Part shown: one piece after another, positions 25,564 through 34,058 of the stretch | Layout: every line of letters starts with the position of its first letter | Numbering within the stretch: position 1 is the first letter of the stretch | NCBI GenBank assembly: GCA_964504305.1 | Contig: CAZDEB010000008.1 | Span: 62,001 to 126,000, forward strand | DNA: 64,000 nucleotides | DNA from: UBA11606 sp964504305 | GTDB taxonomy: Bacteria; Actinomycetota; Acidimicrobiia; Acidimicrobiales; Aldehydirespiratoraceae | Direction: 5' to 3' | The notes under the pieces: generated by a model | The model's database searches: none | Told to the model about the DNA's origin: nothing | The model's input: the letters and a program-made list of their open reading frames with translations, nothing else | Program-made: the position numbers and the translations under genes

Positions 25564-26312
25564 TCGCTGCTGGCCGCCTCGATGATCTCGTCGCTGGCAT
25601 CCATGTTTCCGTGAACATCTTGCACGTCGTCAAGATCGTCGAGCAGGTCCATGAGGTTCAACAAACTCTTGGCCGCTCCTACTTCGGTGACCTCGACCGT
25701 CGAACTTGGCAACATCGTTAGGTCGGCTGACTCGATCGCGATCTCGGCTTCCTCGAGGGCATCGCGAACGCTGGGCAAGTCAGACGGTGGAGTCGTGACC
25801 CGCCACATGTCCCCCTCGTCGACGATGTCTTCGGCCCCGGCGTCCAAGGCGGCCATCATCAGATCGTCTTCTTCAACCGACGATGGCACCAAAATCACGC
25901 CTTTGCGATCGAACTGCCATGAAACGGCGCCCGGTTCGGCAAGCGAGCCGCCGTTCTTGGACAGAGTCGAACGAATATCACCCGAAGTGCGATTGCGGTT
26001 GTCGGTGAGACACTCGATCAACAACGCAATACCGCCCGGGGCGTAACCCTCGTAGGTGACCGTCTCGTAATTGACGCCCTCGAGTTCTCCGGTGCCACGT
26101 TTGACGGCCCGTTCGATGGTGTCGAGCGGCACCGAACTATCACGCGCCTTTTGAAACATCGTACGAAGCGTCGGGTTGGCTTCGGGATCGCCGCCGCCGG
26201 TGCGGGCCGCGACCTCGACCTGCTTGATGAGTTTGGCAAAGAGTTTGCCGCGTTTGGCATCGGCGGCACCCTTCTTGTGTTTGATCGTTGCCCATTTCGA
26301 ATGACCGCTCAT
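25560..26312 (-). CDS. yebC: YebC/PmpR-family protein
   Basis: The 250-aa protein starts MSGHSKWATIKHKKGAADAK, the family's invariant N-terminus, and has DPEANPTLRTMFQKARDSSV, TYEGYAPGGIALLIECLTDN and SLAEPGAVSWQFDRKG. YebC proteins are linked to transcription regulation and to translation of difficult peptide stretches. The start is the ATG at 26312 overlapping the pdxT TGA. It follows pdxS-pdxT as in other actinobacteria, but ruvC, usually next, is displaced by the plus-strand block. Confidence 0.96.
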   Translation of the reverse strand: MSGHSKWATIKHKKGAADAKRGKLFAKLIKQVEVAARTGGGDPEANPTLRTMFQKARDSSVPLDTIERAVKRGTGELEGVNYETVTYEGYAPGGIALLIECLTDNRNRTSGDIRSTLSKNGGSLAEPGAVSWQFDRKGVILVPSSVEEDDLMMAALDAGAEDIVDEGDMWRVTTPPSDLPSVRDALEEAEIAIESADLTMLPSSTVEVTEVGAAKSLLNLMDLLDDLDDVQDVHGNMDASDEIIEAASSD

Positions 26313-26926
26313 GCCAACTCCCCTGGTTCTGAAGAACTTTCCGAAACAATAAGACCAGCATTGGCCAGCCAAGCACGATGAACCCGAGAATCTTTGGCCA
26401 GCTCGGGATGGAAGGCTGCCACGGTGACCGCCCCTTGACGGCACAGTACGGGCTGACCGTCGACCGACGCCAACACTTCGACCGAAGGGTCAGCGGCCTC
26501 GACGACCGGTGCTCGGATAAAAACTCCGTGGAACGCCTCGTCGAGACCCTCGACTACCAGATCGCTCTCGAACGAGGCGAGTTGACGACCGTAACCATTT
26601 CGCCTGACCGTGATCGCTATTGCTCCGAGGCAGTGCTGGTCGGGCCGACCGTCGAGAACCTCGGCGGCCAACAAGATCATGCCGGCACAAGTGCCAAATG
26701 TCGGCAGGCCCGCGTCGACCCGCTGGCTCACCGCATCGAGCATGGCGAACCGCTCGAGCAACATCGACATTGTGGTCGACTCGCCGCCGGGGATAACCAG
26801 GGCATCGACAGCCTCGAGTTGGGCGACGGTGCGGACCTCGACGGCGTTCACCCCGAGCGACTCGAGGATCCGAACGTGGGCGGCAAACGCGCCCTGCAGC
26901 GCCAGTACCCCTACTGTCGGGGTCAC
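26309..26926 (-). CDS. pdxT: Pyridoxal 5'-phosphate synthase glutaminase PdxT
   Basis: It releases ammonia from glutamine for PLP synthesis by PdxS. The 205-aa class I amidotransferase has VGVLALQGAFAAHVRILESL, VIPGGESTTMS, the nucleophile in FGTCAGMILLA, and the catalytic His-Glu in VAAFHPEL. It starts at a GTG at 26926 that overlaps the pdxS TGA as GTGA, so the two subunits are translationally coupled. Confidence 0.96.
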   Translation of the reverse strand: MTPTVGVLALQGAFAAHVRILESLGVNAVEVRTVAQLEAVDALVIPGGESTTMSMLLERFAMLDAVSQRVDAGLPTFGTCAGMILLAAEVLDGRPDQHCLGAIAITVRRNGYGRQLASFESDLVVEGLDEAFHGVFIRAPVVEAADPSVEVLASVDGQPVLCRQGAVTVAAFHPELAKDSRVHRAWLANAGLIVSESSSEPGELA

Positions 26927-27816
26927 CAACCTCGTTCGGCCAATTTCGTTTCGAGCGATGCGATCTCGAGGCCCTTCATGGCGTCGCCGAGCCCAGTGGA
27001 AACCTTCACGAGAATGTCGGGATCGCGGTAGTGAGTAGCAGCTTCGACGATGGCGCTGGCCATCTTGGCCGGCTGGTCGGACTTGAAGATGCCCGATCCG
27101 ACGAACACGGCCTGCGCACCCAGTTGCATAACCAGCGAAGCGTCGGCGGGCGTAGACAAACCGCCGGCACAAAACATGGGAACGGGCAACTCGCCGGTTT
27201 CGGCGATCTCTTGCACAAGCGACACCGGAGCCTGAAGCTGCTTGGCCCAGTTGAACAATTCGGCCGAATCGGCCTTGGTGATCTTGGCGATATCGCCCAT
27301 GATCGAGCGAAGATGGCGCACCGCCTCGACGACGTTGCCGGTGCCCGCTTCGCCCTTTGACCGGATCATGCAGGCGCCTTCGCTGATACGACGAAGCGCC
27401 TCACCCAAGTTGGTGGCACCGCAGACAAACGGCACATCAAAGGCCCACTTGTCGATGTGGTGAGCCTCGTCAGCGGGCGTGAGAACCTCGGACTCGTCGA
27501 TGTAGTCGACGTCGAGGGCCTGAAGAATCTGAGCTTCGGCAAAGTGACCGATTCGGGCTTTGGCCATGACAGGGATGGACACGGTTTGCTGAATCCCGAC
27601 AATCATTTCGGGGTCCGACATTCGAGAGACACCGCCGTCGCGACGGATATCGGACGGAACTCGTTCGAGGGCCATTACCGCTACAGCGCCGGCGTCTTCG
27701 GCCACTTTGGCCTGTTCGGGATTGACGACGTCCATGATCACGCCGCCCTTCAACATTTCGGCGAGGCCTCGCTTGACGAGTGGGCTTCCGGTGGCGCGGG
27801 TAGTGGAATCGCTCAT
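26923..27816 (-). CDS. pdxS: Pyridoxal 5'-phosphate synthase subunit PdxS
   Basis: It makes PLP from ribose 5-phosphate, glyceraldehyde 3-phosphate and ammonia. The 297-aa TIM-barrel protein has VKRGLAEMLKGGVIMDVV, ALERVPSDIRRDGGVSRMSD, IPVMAKARIGHFAEAQIL, YIDESEVLTPAD and the phosphate-binding FCAGGLSTPADA with VFVGSGIFKS. Length is typical. It heads the pdxS-pdxT-yebC unit. Confidence 0.98.
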   Translation of the reverse strand: MSDSTTRATGSPLVKRGLAEMLKGGVIMDVVNPEQAKVAEDAGAVAVMALERVPSDIRRDGGVSRMSDPEMIVGIQQTVSIPVMAKARIGHFAEAQILQALDVDYIDESEVLTPADEAHHIDKWAFDVPFVCGATNLGEALRRISEGACMIRSKGEAGTGNVVEAVRHLRSIMGDIAKITKADSAELFNWAKQLQAPVSLVQEIAETGELPVPMFCAGGLSTPADASLVMQLGAQAVFVGSGIFKSDQPAKMASAIVEAATHYRDPDILVKVSTGLGDAMKGLEIASLETKLAERGW

Positions 27817-27834
27817 GCGCGCAGCTTACCTGTA

Positions 27835-28944
27835 CTAGTTCAGGACCAAACTGGAGATTTCGGCCGAGACCGAGAACTCGTAGGAGCCGCTCGGCACCAT
27901 CGTGAGCCAACTCTGGCCCGGCTCGAGCAAGATCTCGGCTCCTCCGTCGGTGCGAAAGGTGTATGGCTCGCTACGAGCGACTCGTTCCCACGTGCCGCTC
28001 CAACGTCGGCCGCCGATCAGAACGCTCGCCGGCCCTGAACCAACCGTCACGGCATCGACCGACAACGGGTCGTCGACATTAGCGAGATACTCGACATCCA
28101 TCAAGACCACATTGGTGACTACCAGGTCGTGGCCATCTCTGGTCGCATGAACCTCGCCGTCTTGCACCCGCACGTATCCCCGAGCGGGGTCGAAGACGAA
28201 GTTCACGGTGTCTCGGCCTTCGACGGTAACGCCGGGCCCTTCTACGCTCGCCGGACGGGTGTCGCTCTCGGTGTCACGGAAGCTGAGGATGGGGGTGGCC
28301 GCCCCGGCGCTGTCACGGAAGTCTTGTAATACCAAGCTCGGGTTGGTGAACAGGTTATCGGGTGCCCGGAAATCGAGATCGCGGTAGTGATAGGTCTCTG
28401 AGTCGTCGTTGACAACGAGTACGGCGAGTCCGTCGGCGGCGAAATCGCGAAGCTCGCGAAGCACGGCGATGTTGGCACCCGAGAACACCAACGCCGGATT
28501 GCCCAGGTTTGCCAACAGATCCAGGTCGGTTGTGCGGGCCGAACGTACCGGGCCCACCAGTTCTGGGAGATCGGAGTGGAAGATCGCCGCGAAGCGGGTG
28601 GCTCGGTCCTCGATACGTTCCTCGAGGACGATGTCGGCGTGTTCGATGCCAACAAGGGCCGAGCGGCTTCGTTGGTCGTTGTTGGAAACCTTCACCACGA
28701 CCGCCGGCTGGGCCGACAATTCTTCGTTGGTGCCCTGCCCCGTAAAGGTCGCTTTGGGGCCGTCTTCGATCGGTGCCGCTGATGTTGTTGGGGCGACCGA
28801 ACTCGGGGGCGTGCTGACATTGCCAATATCGACTGAGGCGACATCGTCGCTGGTGAGAGAGTCGCTAGACCCTCCGCCACAACTCGCGGCGACAACCGCC
28901 AGCGCGAACGCGAAAAATGAGATCGGTCTCGGCACGAGGTTCAC
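27835..28944 (-). CDS. DUF3048 family lipoprotein (YerB-like)
   Basis: The 369-aa protein starts at a GTG (VNLVPRPISFFAFALAVVAA) with a lipobox ending ASC, so it is probably lipid-anchored outside the membrane. After a Ser/Thr-rich linker comes the DUF3048 domain: AVVVKVSNNDQRSRSALVGI, ADIVLEERIEDRATRFAAIF, LVGPVRSARTTDLDLLAN. The C-terminal half (RGYVRVQDGEVHATRDGHD, ILLEPGQSWLTMVP) matches the second conserved part. The GTG overlaps the preceding stop as GTGA. The function of DUF3048 is unknown. Confidence 0.85.
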   Translation of the reverse strand: MNLVPRPISFFAFALAVVAASCGGGSSDSLTSDDVASVDIGNVSTPPSSVAPTTSAAPIEDGPKATFTGQGTNEELSAQPAVVVKVSNNDQRSRSALVGIEHADIVLEERIEDRATRFAAIFHSDLPELVGPVRSARTTDLDLLANLGNPALVFSGANIAVLRELRDFAADGLAVLVVNDDSETYHYRDLDFRAPDNLFTNPSLVLQDFRDSAGAATPILSFRDTESDTRPASVEGPGVTVEGRDTVNFVFDPARGYVRVQDGEVHATRDGHDLVVTNVVLMDVEYLANVDDPLSVDAVTVGSGPASVLIGGRRWSGTWERVARSEPYTFRTDGGAEILLEPGQSWLTMVPSGSYEFSVSAEISSLVLN

Positions 28945-29648
28945 AGTTCGTTGAGCGTGTCGATCCGCTCGATCAGGTCGGGTTGAACCGACGTTTCGCT
29001 GCCAATCAGCCACAGATGATCGCTGACAGGACTAGTTGCGACCCTGGCTCCGTTGAGCGCTTTGGACAGGCTCGCCGCGAGTGCGGGCGGGTAGCGGGTG
29101 AGCCGGGCACCGTCCAGATCGGCCCTGGCGAGGCGGCGATCGTCGAGAAGTCGGGTCCGTAGCGGCGCCGCGAGCGGCCCAATCCACTTGGACACGCCAA
29201 CGAGCATCGTGGCACTGGCTATGCCTCGACCAAACAGCGACATCTGGCGGGCGATTATCGCTTCGAGTTCGAGACGATCAAGCTGACGTAATGCCCCCGT
29301 TGTGACAACCAACCTGGTGTCGTCGGGGCGGCCAACCACCGCAATGTCAATCGCCCGCGAATCAGAGGCATACAGAACGGGTTCGCCGATTCCGTGACTT
29401 GCACAAATCGACTCGACCAGGCTCTCGAGACGCGGATGGGCCGCATCATCGAGCGGACGGGCGTTGAGCGAACGCAGCGCGGCATTGGTCGCTCCGCGAC
29501 TAATGAGTACCCAAATCACCACCGCAACAACGAGCGCTATGCCAACCGCGACCAGCGGCGCCAAAAAGATCACCAATACCAACGACAGCAAAACGAAGAT
29601 CATTGCTGCGGGAATCAACGAGATTGAGCGAGACGACACGTTGGGCAT
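28941..29648 (-). CDS. Degenerate M48 (HtpX-like) membrane protein
   Basis: The 235-aa protein has two N-terminal membrane segments (about residues 13-52), then a cytoplasmic domain with the M48 layout: HPRLESLVESICASHGIGEP, LVVTTGALRQLDRLELEAII. Where active relatives have HEXXH this one has R134-Q-M-S-L138, and the third-ligand Glu of the EAD motif is Arg175 (RAD). All three zinc ligands are lost while the fold pattern remains, so it is probably not a protease. It sits between lemA and the DUF3048 gene; LemA is often paired with M48 proteins. It could act as a scaffold or regulator, which is inference. Confidence 0.72.
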   Translation of the reverse strand: MPNVSSRSISLIPAAMIFVLLSLVLVIFLAPLVAVGIALVVAVVIWVLISRGATNAALRSLNARPLDDAAHPRLESLVESICASHGIGEPVLYASDSRAIDIAVVGRPDDTRLVVTTGALRQLDRLELEAIIARQMSLFGRGIASATMLVGVSKWIGPLAAPLRTRLLDDRRLARADLDGARLTRYPPALAASLSKALNGARVATSPVSDHLWLIGSETSVQPDLIERIDTLNEL

Positions 29649-29660
29649 GAAGGCTGGTAC

Positions 29661-30218
29661 CTAGAACTCGACGTTGACCGGGCCGCGCGATTCGTCGTCG
29701 GCTTCGAAGTATTCCCGTTCGGTGAACCGCAACGGGCCAGCGAGCACAACCGCCGGGAACGTTTGGATCGAGTTGTTGTATTTGAGAACCTGGTCGTTGT
29801 AGTGCTGACGGGAGTAGGCAATGCGACCCTCGGTGGCGGTGAGTTCCTCTTGCAGTTCGAGGAAGTTCTGGTTGGCCTTGAGATCGGGGTAGGCCTCGCT
29901 GAGCGCAAAGAGTTGCCGAAGCGCTCCAGACAACATGTTTTCGCTTTGGGCCTGCGCTTGGGGGCCACTCGACGCGGCGGCCGAGGCAACGTTGCGGGCC
30001 GCAATCACGGCTTCGAGGGTTTCTCGTTCGTGTGACGCGTACCCCTTCACGGTCTCGACAAGATTGGGAATGAGGTCCCAGCGGCGCTTGAGCTGCACGT
30101 CGATCTGAGCCCAAGCGTTTTCGATTCGGTTCCGCGACCGGACCAGATTGTTGTAGAGCGCGATCACGTACAAGACCAACACCACAACGAGTGCAAGAAC
30201 GATGAGAAGTATGACCAT
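29661..30218 (-). CDS. lemA: LemA family membrane protein
   Basis: The 185-aa protein has one N-terminal membrane segment (MVILLIVLALVVVLVLYVIA), then the LemA four-helix region: YNNLVRSRNRIENAWAQIDV, QLKRRWDLIPNLVETVKGY, LKANQNFLELQEELTATEGR and AYSRQHYNDQVLKYNN. A GGAGG 5 nt upstream fixes the ATG at 30218. It is the first gene of the lemA / M48-like / DUF3048 group. LemA's role is poorly known; it often accompanies membrane metalloproteases. Confidence 0.93.
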   Translation of the reverse strand: MVILLIVLALVVVLVLYVIALYNNLVRSRNRIENAWAQIDVQLKRRWDLIPNLVETVKGYASHERETLEAVIAARNVASAAASSGPQAQAQSENMLSGALRQLFALSEAYPDLKANQNFLELQEELTATEGRIAYSRQHYNDQVLKYNNSIQTFPAVVLAGPLRFTEREYFEADDESRGPVNVEF

Positions 30219-30291
30219 GAGAACCTCCGTCGACGGCCGACGCCGTGCAGGGCATCAATGTACCGGGCCAGCGCGCTGGCGAGCCCTCACC

Positions 30292-31377
30292 CTACCGATG
30301 AGGTGAGCTGGCCATGAGCCGTTCGTATCGACCGAGGTACATCTCGGCCAGACGAGCCATGGAGAACTCTTCGGCACGTTTTAGCCCAGACTCGACAAGG
30401 GCTTCGCGACGGCGTTCGTCACGAAGCAGTGAGCCAATGGTTGAGGCCAAAGCAACGGGATCGTCGGGCGCAACCAAGGCGGCATGTTTGCCGTGATCGG
30501 CAACATTGGCGTAGCCGGGAATATCGCCGGCCACAACAGCTGTTCCGGCGGCCATGCCTTCGAGCAAGACGATGCCGAAGGACTCGCCATGCAGCGACGG
30601 CGCACAAAAAACGTCGGCACCTTGCAGCCGAGCGATCTTTTCGGTTTCAGAAATCGTTCCGAGCCATTCGATCCGGCCGTCGCGGCCGAATCGAGCCTTG
30701 AGTTCTGGCGTTTCGGGGCCCTCCCCGGCGATCCACAGCTTGGTATCGGCGGGAAGGTGAGCGAACGCGTCGAGCAATACCCGTAGTCCTTTGCGCGGCT
30801 CGTGACGGCCAAGAAACAAAACCGTTGGACCACTGGTGGGGAACGGTGTCCCCGATGCGTAGCGAGCCAGTTCGACACCGTTGAACAGCAAATCGTAGGT
30901 GCCGCCGAGTGAACCTTCGGCCATCTTTCGTGCGTCTTCGGACACCGCGCATCTGTCGTCGAGGCGGCCGGCCAGAAAGCGCACGACGTTGGGCAACATG
31001 TCGTAGGCCAGCGATCCTCCAGCGGCGTGAAATGTGCCGAGTAGCGGCGCGGGCCGGGTTAACAGCGCGGTCTGAGTCGGGCCGGGAGCCAACGGCTCGT
31101 GCAAATGAATGACGTCGAAGGCCTCGTCGCGCATGGCCCGAATCACCCTCAGCTGAGCAGCCGGGTCGGGGGCGACGGGAGCAATCGAGCCATTGGCCGC
31201 GGTGGGGAGACTCAGCCCCAAAGGAGTGACACCGGCATCGGGAGGCGGGCCATCGCAGGGAGCCAGCACTCGCACCTTCTCGCCTTGTCGACGTAATGCC
31301 CGAGCGAGTCCCAAGACCTGCATCTGGACCCCGCCAGGCAGCGTGAGGCTGTACGGGCAAATAATGCCGATCCGCAT
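30292..31377 (-). CDS. pimA: Phosphatidylinositol alpha-mannosyltransferase PimA
   Basis: It adds the first mannose to phosphatidylinositol at the cytoplasmic face. The 361-aa GT4 enzyme starts MRIGIICPYSLTLPGGVQMQ, has FDVIHLHEPLAPGPTQTALL, LLFNGVELARY, VLFLGRHEPRKGLRVLLDAF and the nucleotide-binding ESFGIVLLEGMAAGTAVVA. The ATG shares a base with the patA stop (TGATG). The run pgsA-patA-pimA is the conserved PIM synthesis operon of actinobacteria. Confidence 0.93.
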   Translation of the reverse strand: MRIGIICPYSLTLPGGVQMQVLGLARALRRQGEKVRVLAPCDGPPPDAGVTPLGLSLPTAANGSIAPVAPDPAAQLRVIRAMRDEAFDVIHLHEPLAPGPTQTALLTRPAPLLGTFHAAGGSLAYDMLPNVVRFLAGRLDDRCAVSEDARKMAEGSLGGTYDLLFNGVELARYASGTPFPTSGPTVLFLGRHEPRKGLRVLLDAFAHLPADTKLWIAGEGPETPELKARFGRDGRIEWLGTISETEKIARLQGADVFCAPSLHGESFGIVLLEGMAAGTAVVAGDIPGYANVADHGKHAALVAPDDPVALASTIGSLLRDERRREALVESGLKRAEEFSMARLAEMYLGRYERLMASSPHR

Positions 31378-32297
31378 CAGACAAGGTCCGCAAGGTGATC
31401 AGGCATTTCCAACCCGGCCGCCGCGTAGTCGCTGGGCCAATTCGGGTTGAGCAAATGCCACTGCTCGGGTGCTTGACGGATCAAGAACTCGAACTCGGTC
31501 GCGATCATCTGCGTGACGCGTTGGACATCGTCGCGGAGCCGTTTGGACTGGCGCTCAATAACCAGCGGCGGTCGAGCCAGCCCGTGACGGGCGCTGTCGC
31601 GCCAAAAAACCGCCGACGGCATAACCGGGACTCCGGCCCGCAGCGCCAATGTGGCCGGTCCGGCCGGCAACGTGGTTCGCTCGCCAAAGAACGTGACCGG
31701 TACACCGTTGCCCTGAAGGTCGCGATCACACAACAGACACACCAGATGACCGTTCTTCAGCGCCCGGATCACCGCCCGGCCGGCGTCGGGACCAAGCGGG
31801 TGAATCTCCATTCCCAGCGATTCGCGAAGGCCCACAAACCACTCGAACAGTTCGGGCGGTTCGATCGGTTCGACAATGGCCGTGACCTTCACCCCGGGAA
31901 TGCGGGCCAACCAGAACGCCGCCCACTCCCAGGTCCCAAGGTGGGGCAAAGCCAAGATCGCTCCGGCCTTGCCCGGCCCACAATGGGCCTCGATCTCACC
32001 GACCCCTTCGTAAGAGAAGCCGTGGTCGAGTTCGGCAAGGCTGACGCCGGGAAGCCGAAAGCTCTCGACGTAATAGCGGGCGTACCATTCGAAGGTCGCC
32101 GCGACCCGGCGGCGGGTTTCGGCCGGGCCCATCTTGTAACCCAGAACCCGTTCGAGATTGCGGGCCACGATCGTGGCCTTGTCACCGGCTAGGGAACCAA
32201 GACCCACGCCAGCGGCGCGAGCCGCGGTGGTAGCGGCCAGATCAGGGACGTAACGCGCTAGCAGCGACCCTGCCTTGTAGGCAGAGACCGAAGCCAC
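31377..32297 (-). CDS. patA: PIM acyltransferase (PatA-like, LpxL/HtrB family)
   Basis: It acylates the mannose of phosphatidylinositol mannosides with palmitate. The 306-aa protein starts at a GTG and carries the HtrB-family HxxxxE motif in LPHLGTWEWAAFW and a downstream LVCLLCDRDLQGNGVPVTFF. Its neighbours pgsA and pimA fix the pathway. The substrate is inferred from context; the family is well supported. Confidence 0.92.
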   Translation of the reverse strand: MASVSAYKAGSLLARYVPDLAATTAARAAGVGLGSLAGDKATIVARNLERVLGYKMGPAETRRRVAATFEWYARYYVESFRLPGVSLAELDHGFSYEGVGEIEAHCGPGKAGAILALPHLGTWEWAAFWLARIPGVKVTAIVEPIEPPELFEWFVGLRESLGMEIHPLGPDAGRAVIRALKNGHLVCLLCDRDLQGNGVPVTFFGERTTLPAGPATLALRAGVPVMPSAVFWRDSARHGLARPPLVIERQSKRLRDDVQRVTQMIATEFEFLIRQAPEQWHLLNPNWPSDYAAAGLEMPDHLADLV

Positions 32298-32300
32298 CGA

Positions 32301-32987
32301 TCAGGATTCGCGAACGGAACGGCGCTCGCGCATTCGCTGGCGCCACATCGGCTCGGATTGACGCTGGCGAGGCTGACGACGCTGGCGACGCTGAGGAACA
32401 GGTCGATCCTGCGATGCCTGCTTCCAGACCTTCACGAAACGTTGGATGGCGGTGATTGCTGTGAGCACCAACATCACCCAAAGAGTGCCGATCATCAACT
32501 CGGGGAACAACAGCGCAAAGGCCAGCACGATGATGCGCTCGGCCCGCTCCATGATCCCGCCCTTGGCGTCGTAGCCGAGCGATTCGGCCTTGGCCCGCTG
32601 GTAAGAGATGAACATCGCCGTCGCCATGATCGCCACTGGCAACATCATGATCCGGCCCGGCTCGTTGCTGGCCAGATACCAGGCCACGCCGCCGAACAGC
32701 AGCGCATCGGTGAGGCGGTCCGAGACCGAATCGAAGTAAGCGCCTCGCTGAGAACCGGTACCCGAAGCTCGAGCCACCGCGCCGTCGAGCGCGTCGGGGA
32801 TTCCGGTAAGCAACAAGAACAAGAACCCCACCCGAAGGTAGCCAGCACCGATGGTCACCGCGGCAACGGTGGCCATGACAATGCCGGTAATCGTGATCAC
32901 GTCGGCGGGAACACCGGCCCGGCGAAGGCTGTGACCAATTGGGGTCAGGCCCCGATCGACCGTGGTACGCCAGTTTCCATCAAACAT
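32301..32987 (-). CDS. pgsA: Phosphatidylinositol phosphate synthase (CDP-alcohol family)
   Basis: It joins CDP-diacylglycerol with inositol 1-phosphate, the first step toward PI and PIMs. The 228-aa membrane protein has the exact CDP-alcohol motif DGxxARx8GxxxDxxxD in DGAVARASGTGSQRGAYFD followed by SVSD, and about six membrane segments. The ATG at 32987 has GGAG 8 nt upstream. The highly basic Gln/Arg-rich C-terminus (PQRRQRRQPRQRQ) is an unusual tail. Inositol phosphate as substrate is inferred from the PIM operon; a phosphatidylglycerophosphate synthase role is less likely. Confidence 0.88.
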   Translation of the reverse strand: MFDGNWRTTVDRGLTPIGHSLRRAGVPADVITITGIVMATVAAVTIGAGYLRVGFLFLLLTGIPDALDGAVARASGTGSQRGAYFDSVSDRLTDALLFGGVAWYLASNEPGRIMMLPVAIMATAMFISYQRAKAESLGYDAKGGIMERAERIIVLAFALLFPELMIGTLWVMLVLTAITAIQRFVKVWKQASQDRPVPQRRQRRQPRQRQSEPMWRQRMRERRSVRES

Positions 32988-33047
32988 AAAAAGCTCCCAT
33001 AGACAAGGGACGACCAACAGGGTACCAGTGGCCAACCACTGCGCCCA

Positions 33048-33545
33048 TTAGCCAGCGTACGCCGACCAGTCCTCGGGGTTTGTTTCGATGAATCGATCGA
33101 TGATCTCGCCATCGACGCCGTCGACCAATACCAACCCTCGCTGCTCGGGCGACGGCTCGTTGCTGTAGAGAAGGATTCGCCAGGTTGGGCGGCTGCGGAG
33201 CCCTCGCCATCCCAGTTGGGCCGAAGCGTGACCAACCGGGAATCCGACCTCGCGGGTAGCCGCTCCGAGGGCGTGTTCCTCGTCGAAGGACAGGTCCCAG
33301 CCGCCCTGCCAGTGGTACAACCCGATAACGATCAACGCGATGCCCGCGGCCAGAACACCGTTGTTGACGAGCACCGCCTCGCTCCCGGCTTGCTGCCACA
33401 AGAGAATGCAGCCAAGCCCCATAACCGAATACAACACCGCGGGGATGCGACGTCGGCTGTTGTTGGGGAAAAGGTAGGGCGCTTCGATGGCCGACGGGTC
33501 GAGGTCGGCCGGAAGTTCGTCGCGAATTTCGTCGTCGGAAGTCAC
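33048..33545 (-). CDS. Small membrane protein of unknown function
   Basis: The 165-aa product starts at a GTG (VTSDDEIRDELPADLDPSAI) with an acidic N-terminus, two membrane segments (about residues 35-48 and 61-76; IPAVLYSVMGLGCILLW and VLAAGIALIVIGLYHW), and a C-terminal soluble half with FPVGHASAQLGWRGLRSRPT and LVDGVDGEIIDRFIE. I recognise no family. It lies between the HIT gene and pgsA in the thrS-PIM operon, a position that suggests an envelope-lipid role, but that is only context. Confidence 0.7.
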   Translation of the reverse strand: MTSDDEIRDELPADLDPSAIEAPYLFPNNSRRRIPAVLYSVMGLGCILLWQQAGSEAVLVNNGVLAAGIALIVIGLYHWQGGWDLSFDEEHALGAATREVGFPVGHASAQLGWRGLRSRPTWRILLYSNEPSPEQRGLVLVDGVDGEIIDRFIETNPEDWSAYAG

Positions 33546-33554
33546 GCTGAAAGG

Positions 33555-34058
33555 CTAGGCCCAGGCATCACGGATTCGCCGCCACGAATCGACCAAAGCT
33601 TCGGGCAGCACCCTCACGTTGGCCACCGCAGTCATGAAGTTGGTGTCACCCTCCCATCGGGGCAACACGTGGACGTGAAGGTGATCAGGTACGCCCGCTC
33701 CCGCCCCTCGACCAATATTGGCACCAACGTTTACGCCATCGGGCGTGTAGGCGCGCGTGATCGCCGTGGTTGCGGCTCGAACGCCGTCCCAGAGTTCGCG
33801 GTGCTCGTCGTCGGTCAACTGTTCGAGGCTCGCCACGCCCCGTTGGGGAAGAACCATCACGTGTCCGCTGGTGTAGGGAAAGGCGTTGAGCAGGGCAAAA
33901 CAGTGTTCGCCGCGCCACAAGATAAAGGTCTGATCGTCGGGTTGATCGCTCTGAAAGATCGCCTCGAACAAGGTGAGACCTTCGGGCCCGTCGGGGCCTC
34001 GCCCATCACCGGCTTGGATGTAGGGGATACGCCAACCGGCCCAGAGGTGTGCGACCAT
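33555..34058 (-). CDS. HIT-family nucleotide phosphorylase/hydrolase
   Basis: The 167-aa protein has the HIT motif HLHVHVLPRW (HxHxHxx), FALLNAFPYTSGHVMVLP, and SLEQLTDDEHRELWD. The order thrS-HIT-pgsA-patA-pimA matches mycobacteria, where the HIT gene encodes diadenosine tetraphosphate phosphorylase. Ap4A is a by-product of aminoacyl-tRNA synthetases, which fits a gene right behind thrS. The Ap4A role is inferred by synteny. Its ATG shares a base with the thrS TGA (TGATG). Confidence 0.9.
   Translation of the reverse strand: MVAHLWAGWRIPYIQAGDGRGPDGPEGLTLFEAIFQSDQPDDQTFILWRGEHCFALLNAFPYTSGHVMVLPQRGVASLEQLTDDEHRELWDGVRAATTAITRAYTPDGVNVGANIGRGAGAGVPDHLHVHVLPRWEGDTNFMTAVANVRVLPEALVDSWRRIRDAWA

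Noticed and set aside
28941..29648. Annotation as active HtpX-type metalloprotease
   Set aside because: All zinc ligands are replaced, so only the fold, not the activity, can be supported.
30267..30280. 14-bp palindrome gccagcgcgctggc between pimA and lemA
   Set aside because: It has no loop or T-run and is common in high-GC sequence.
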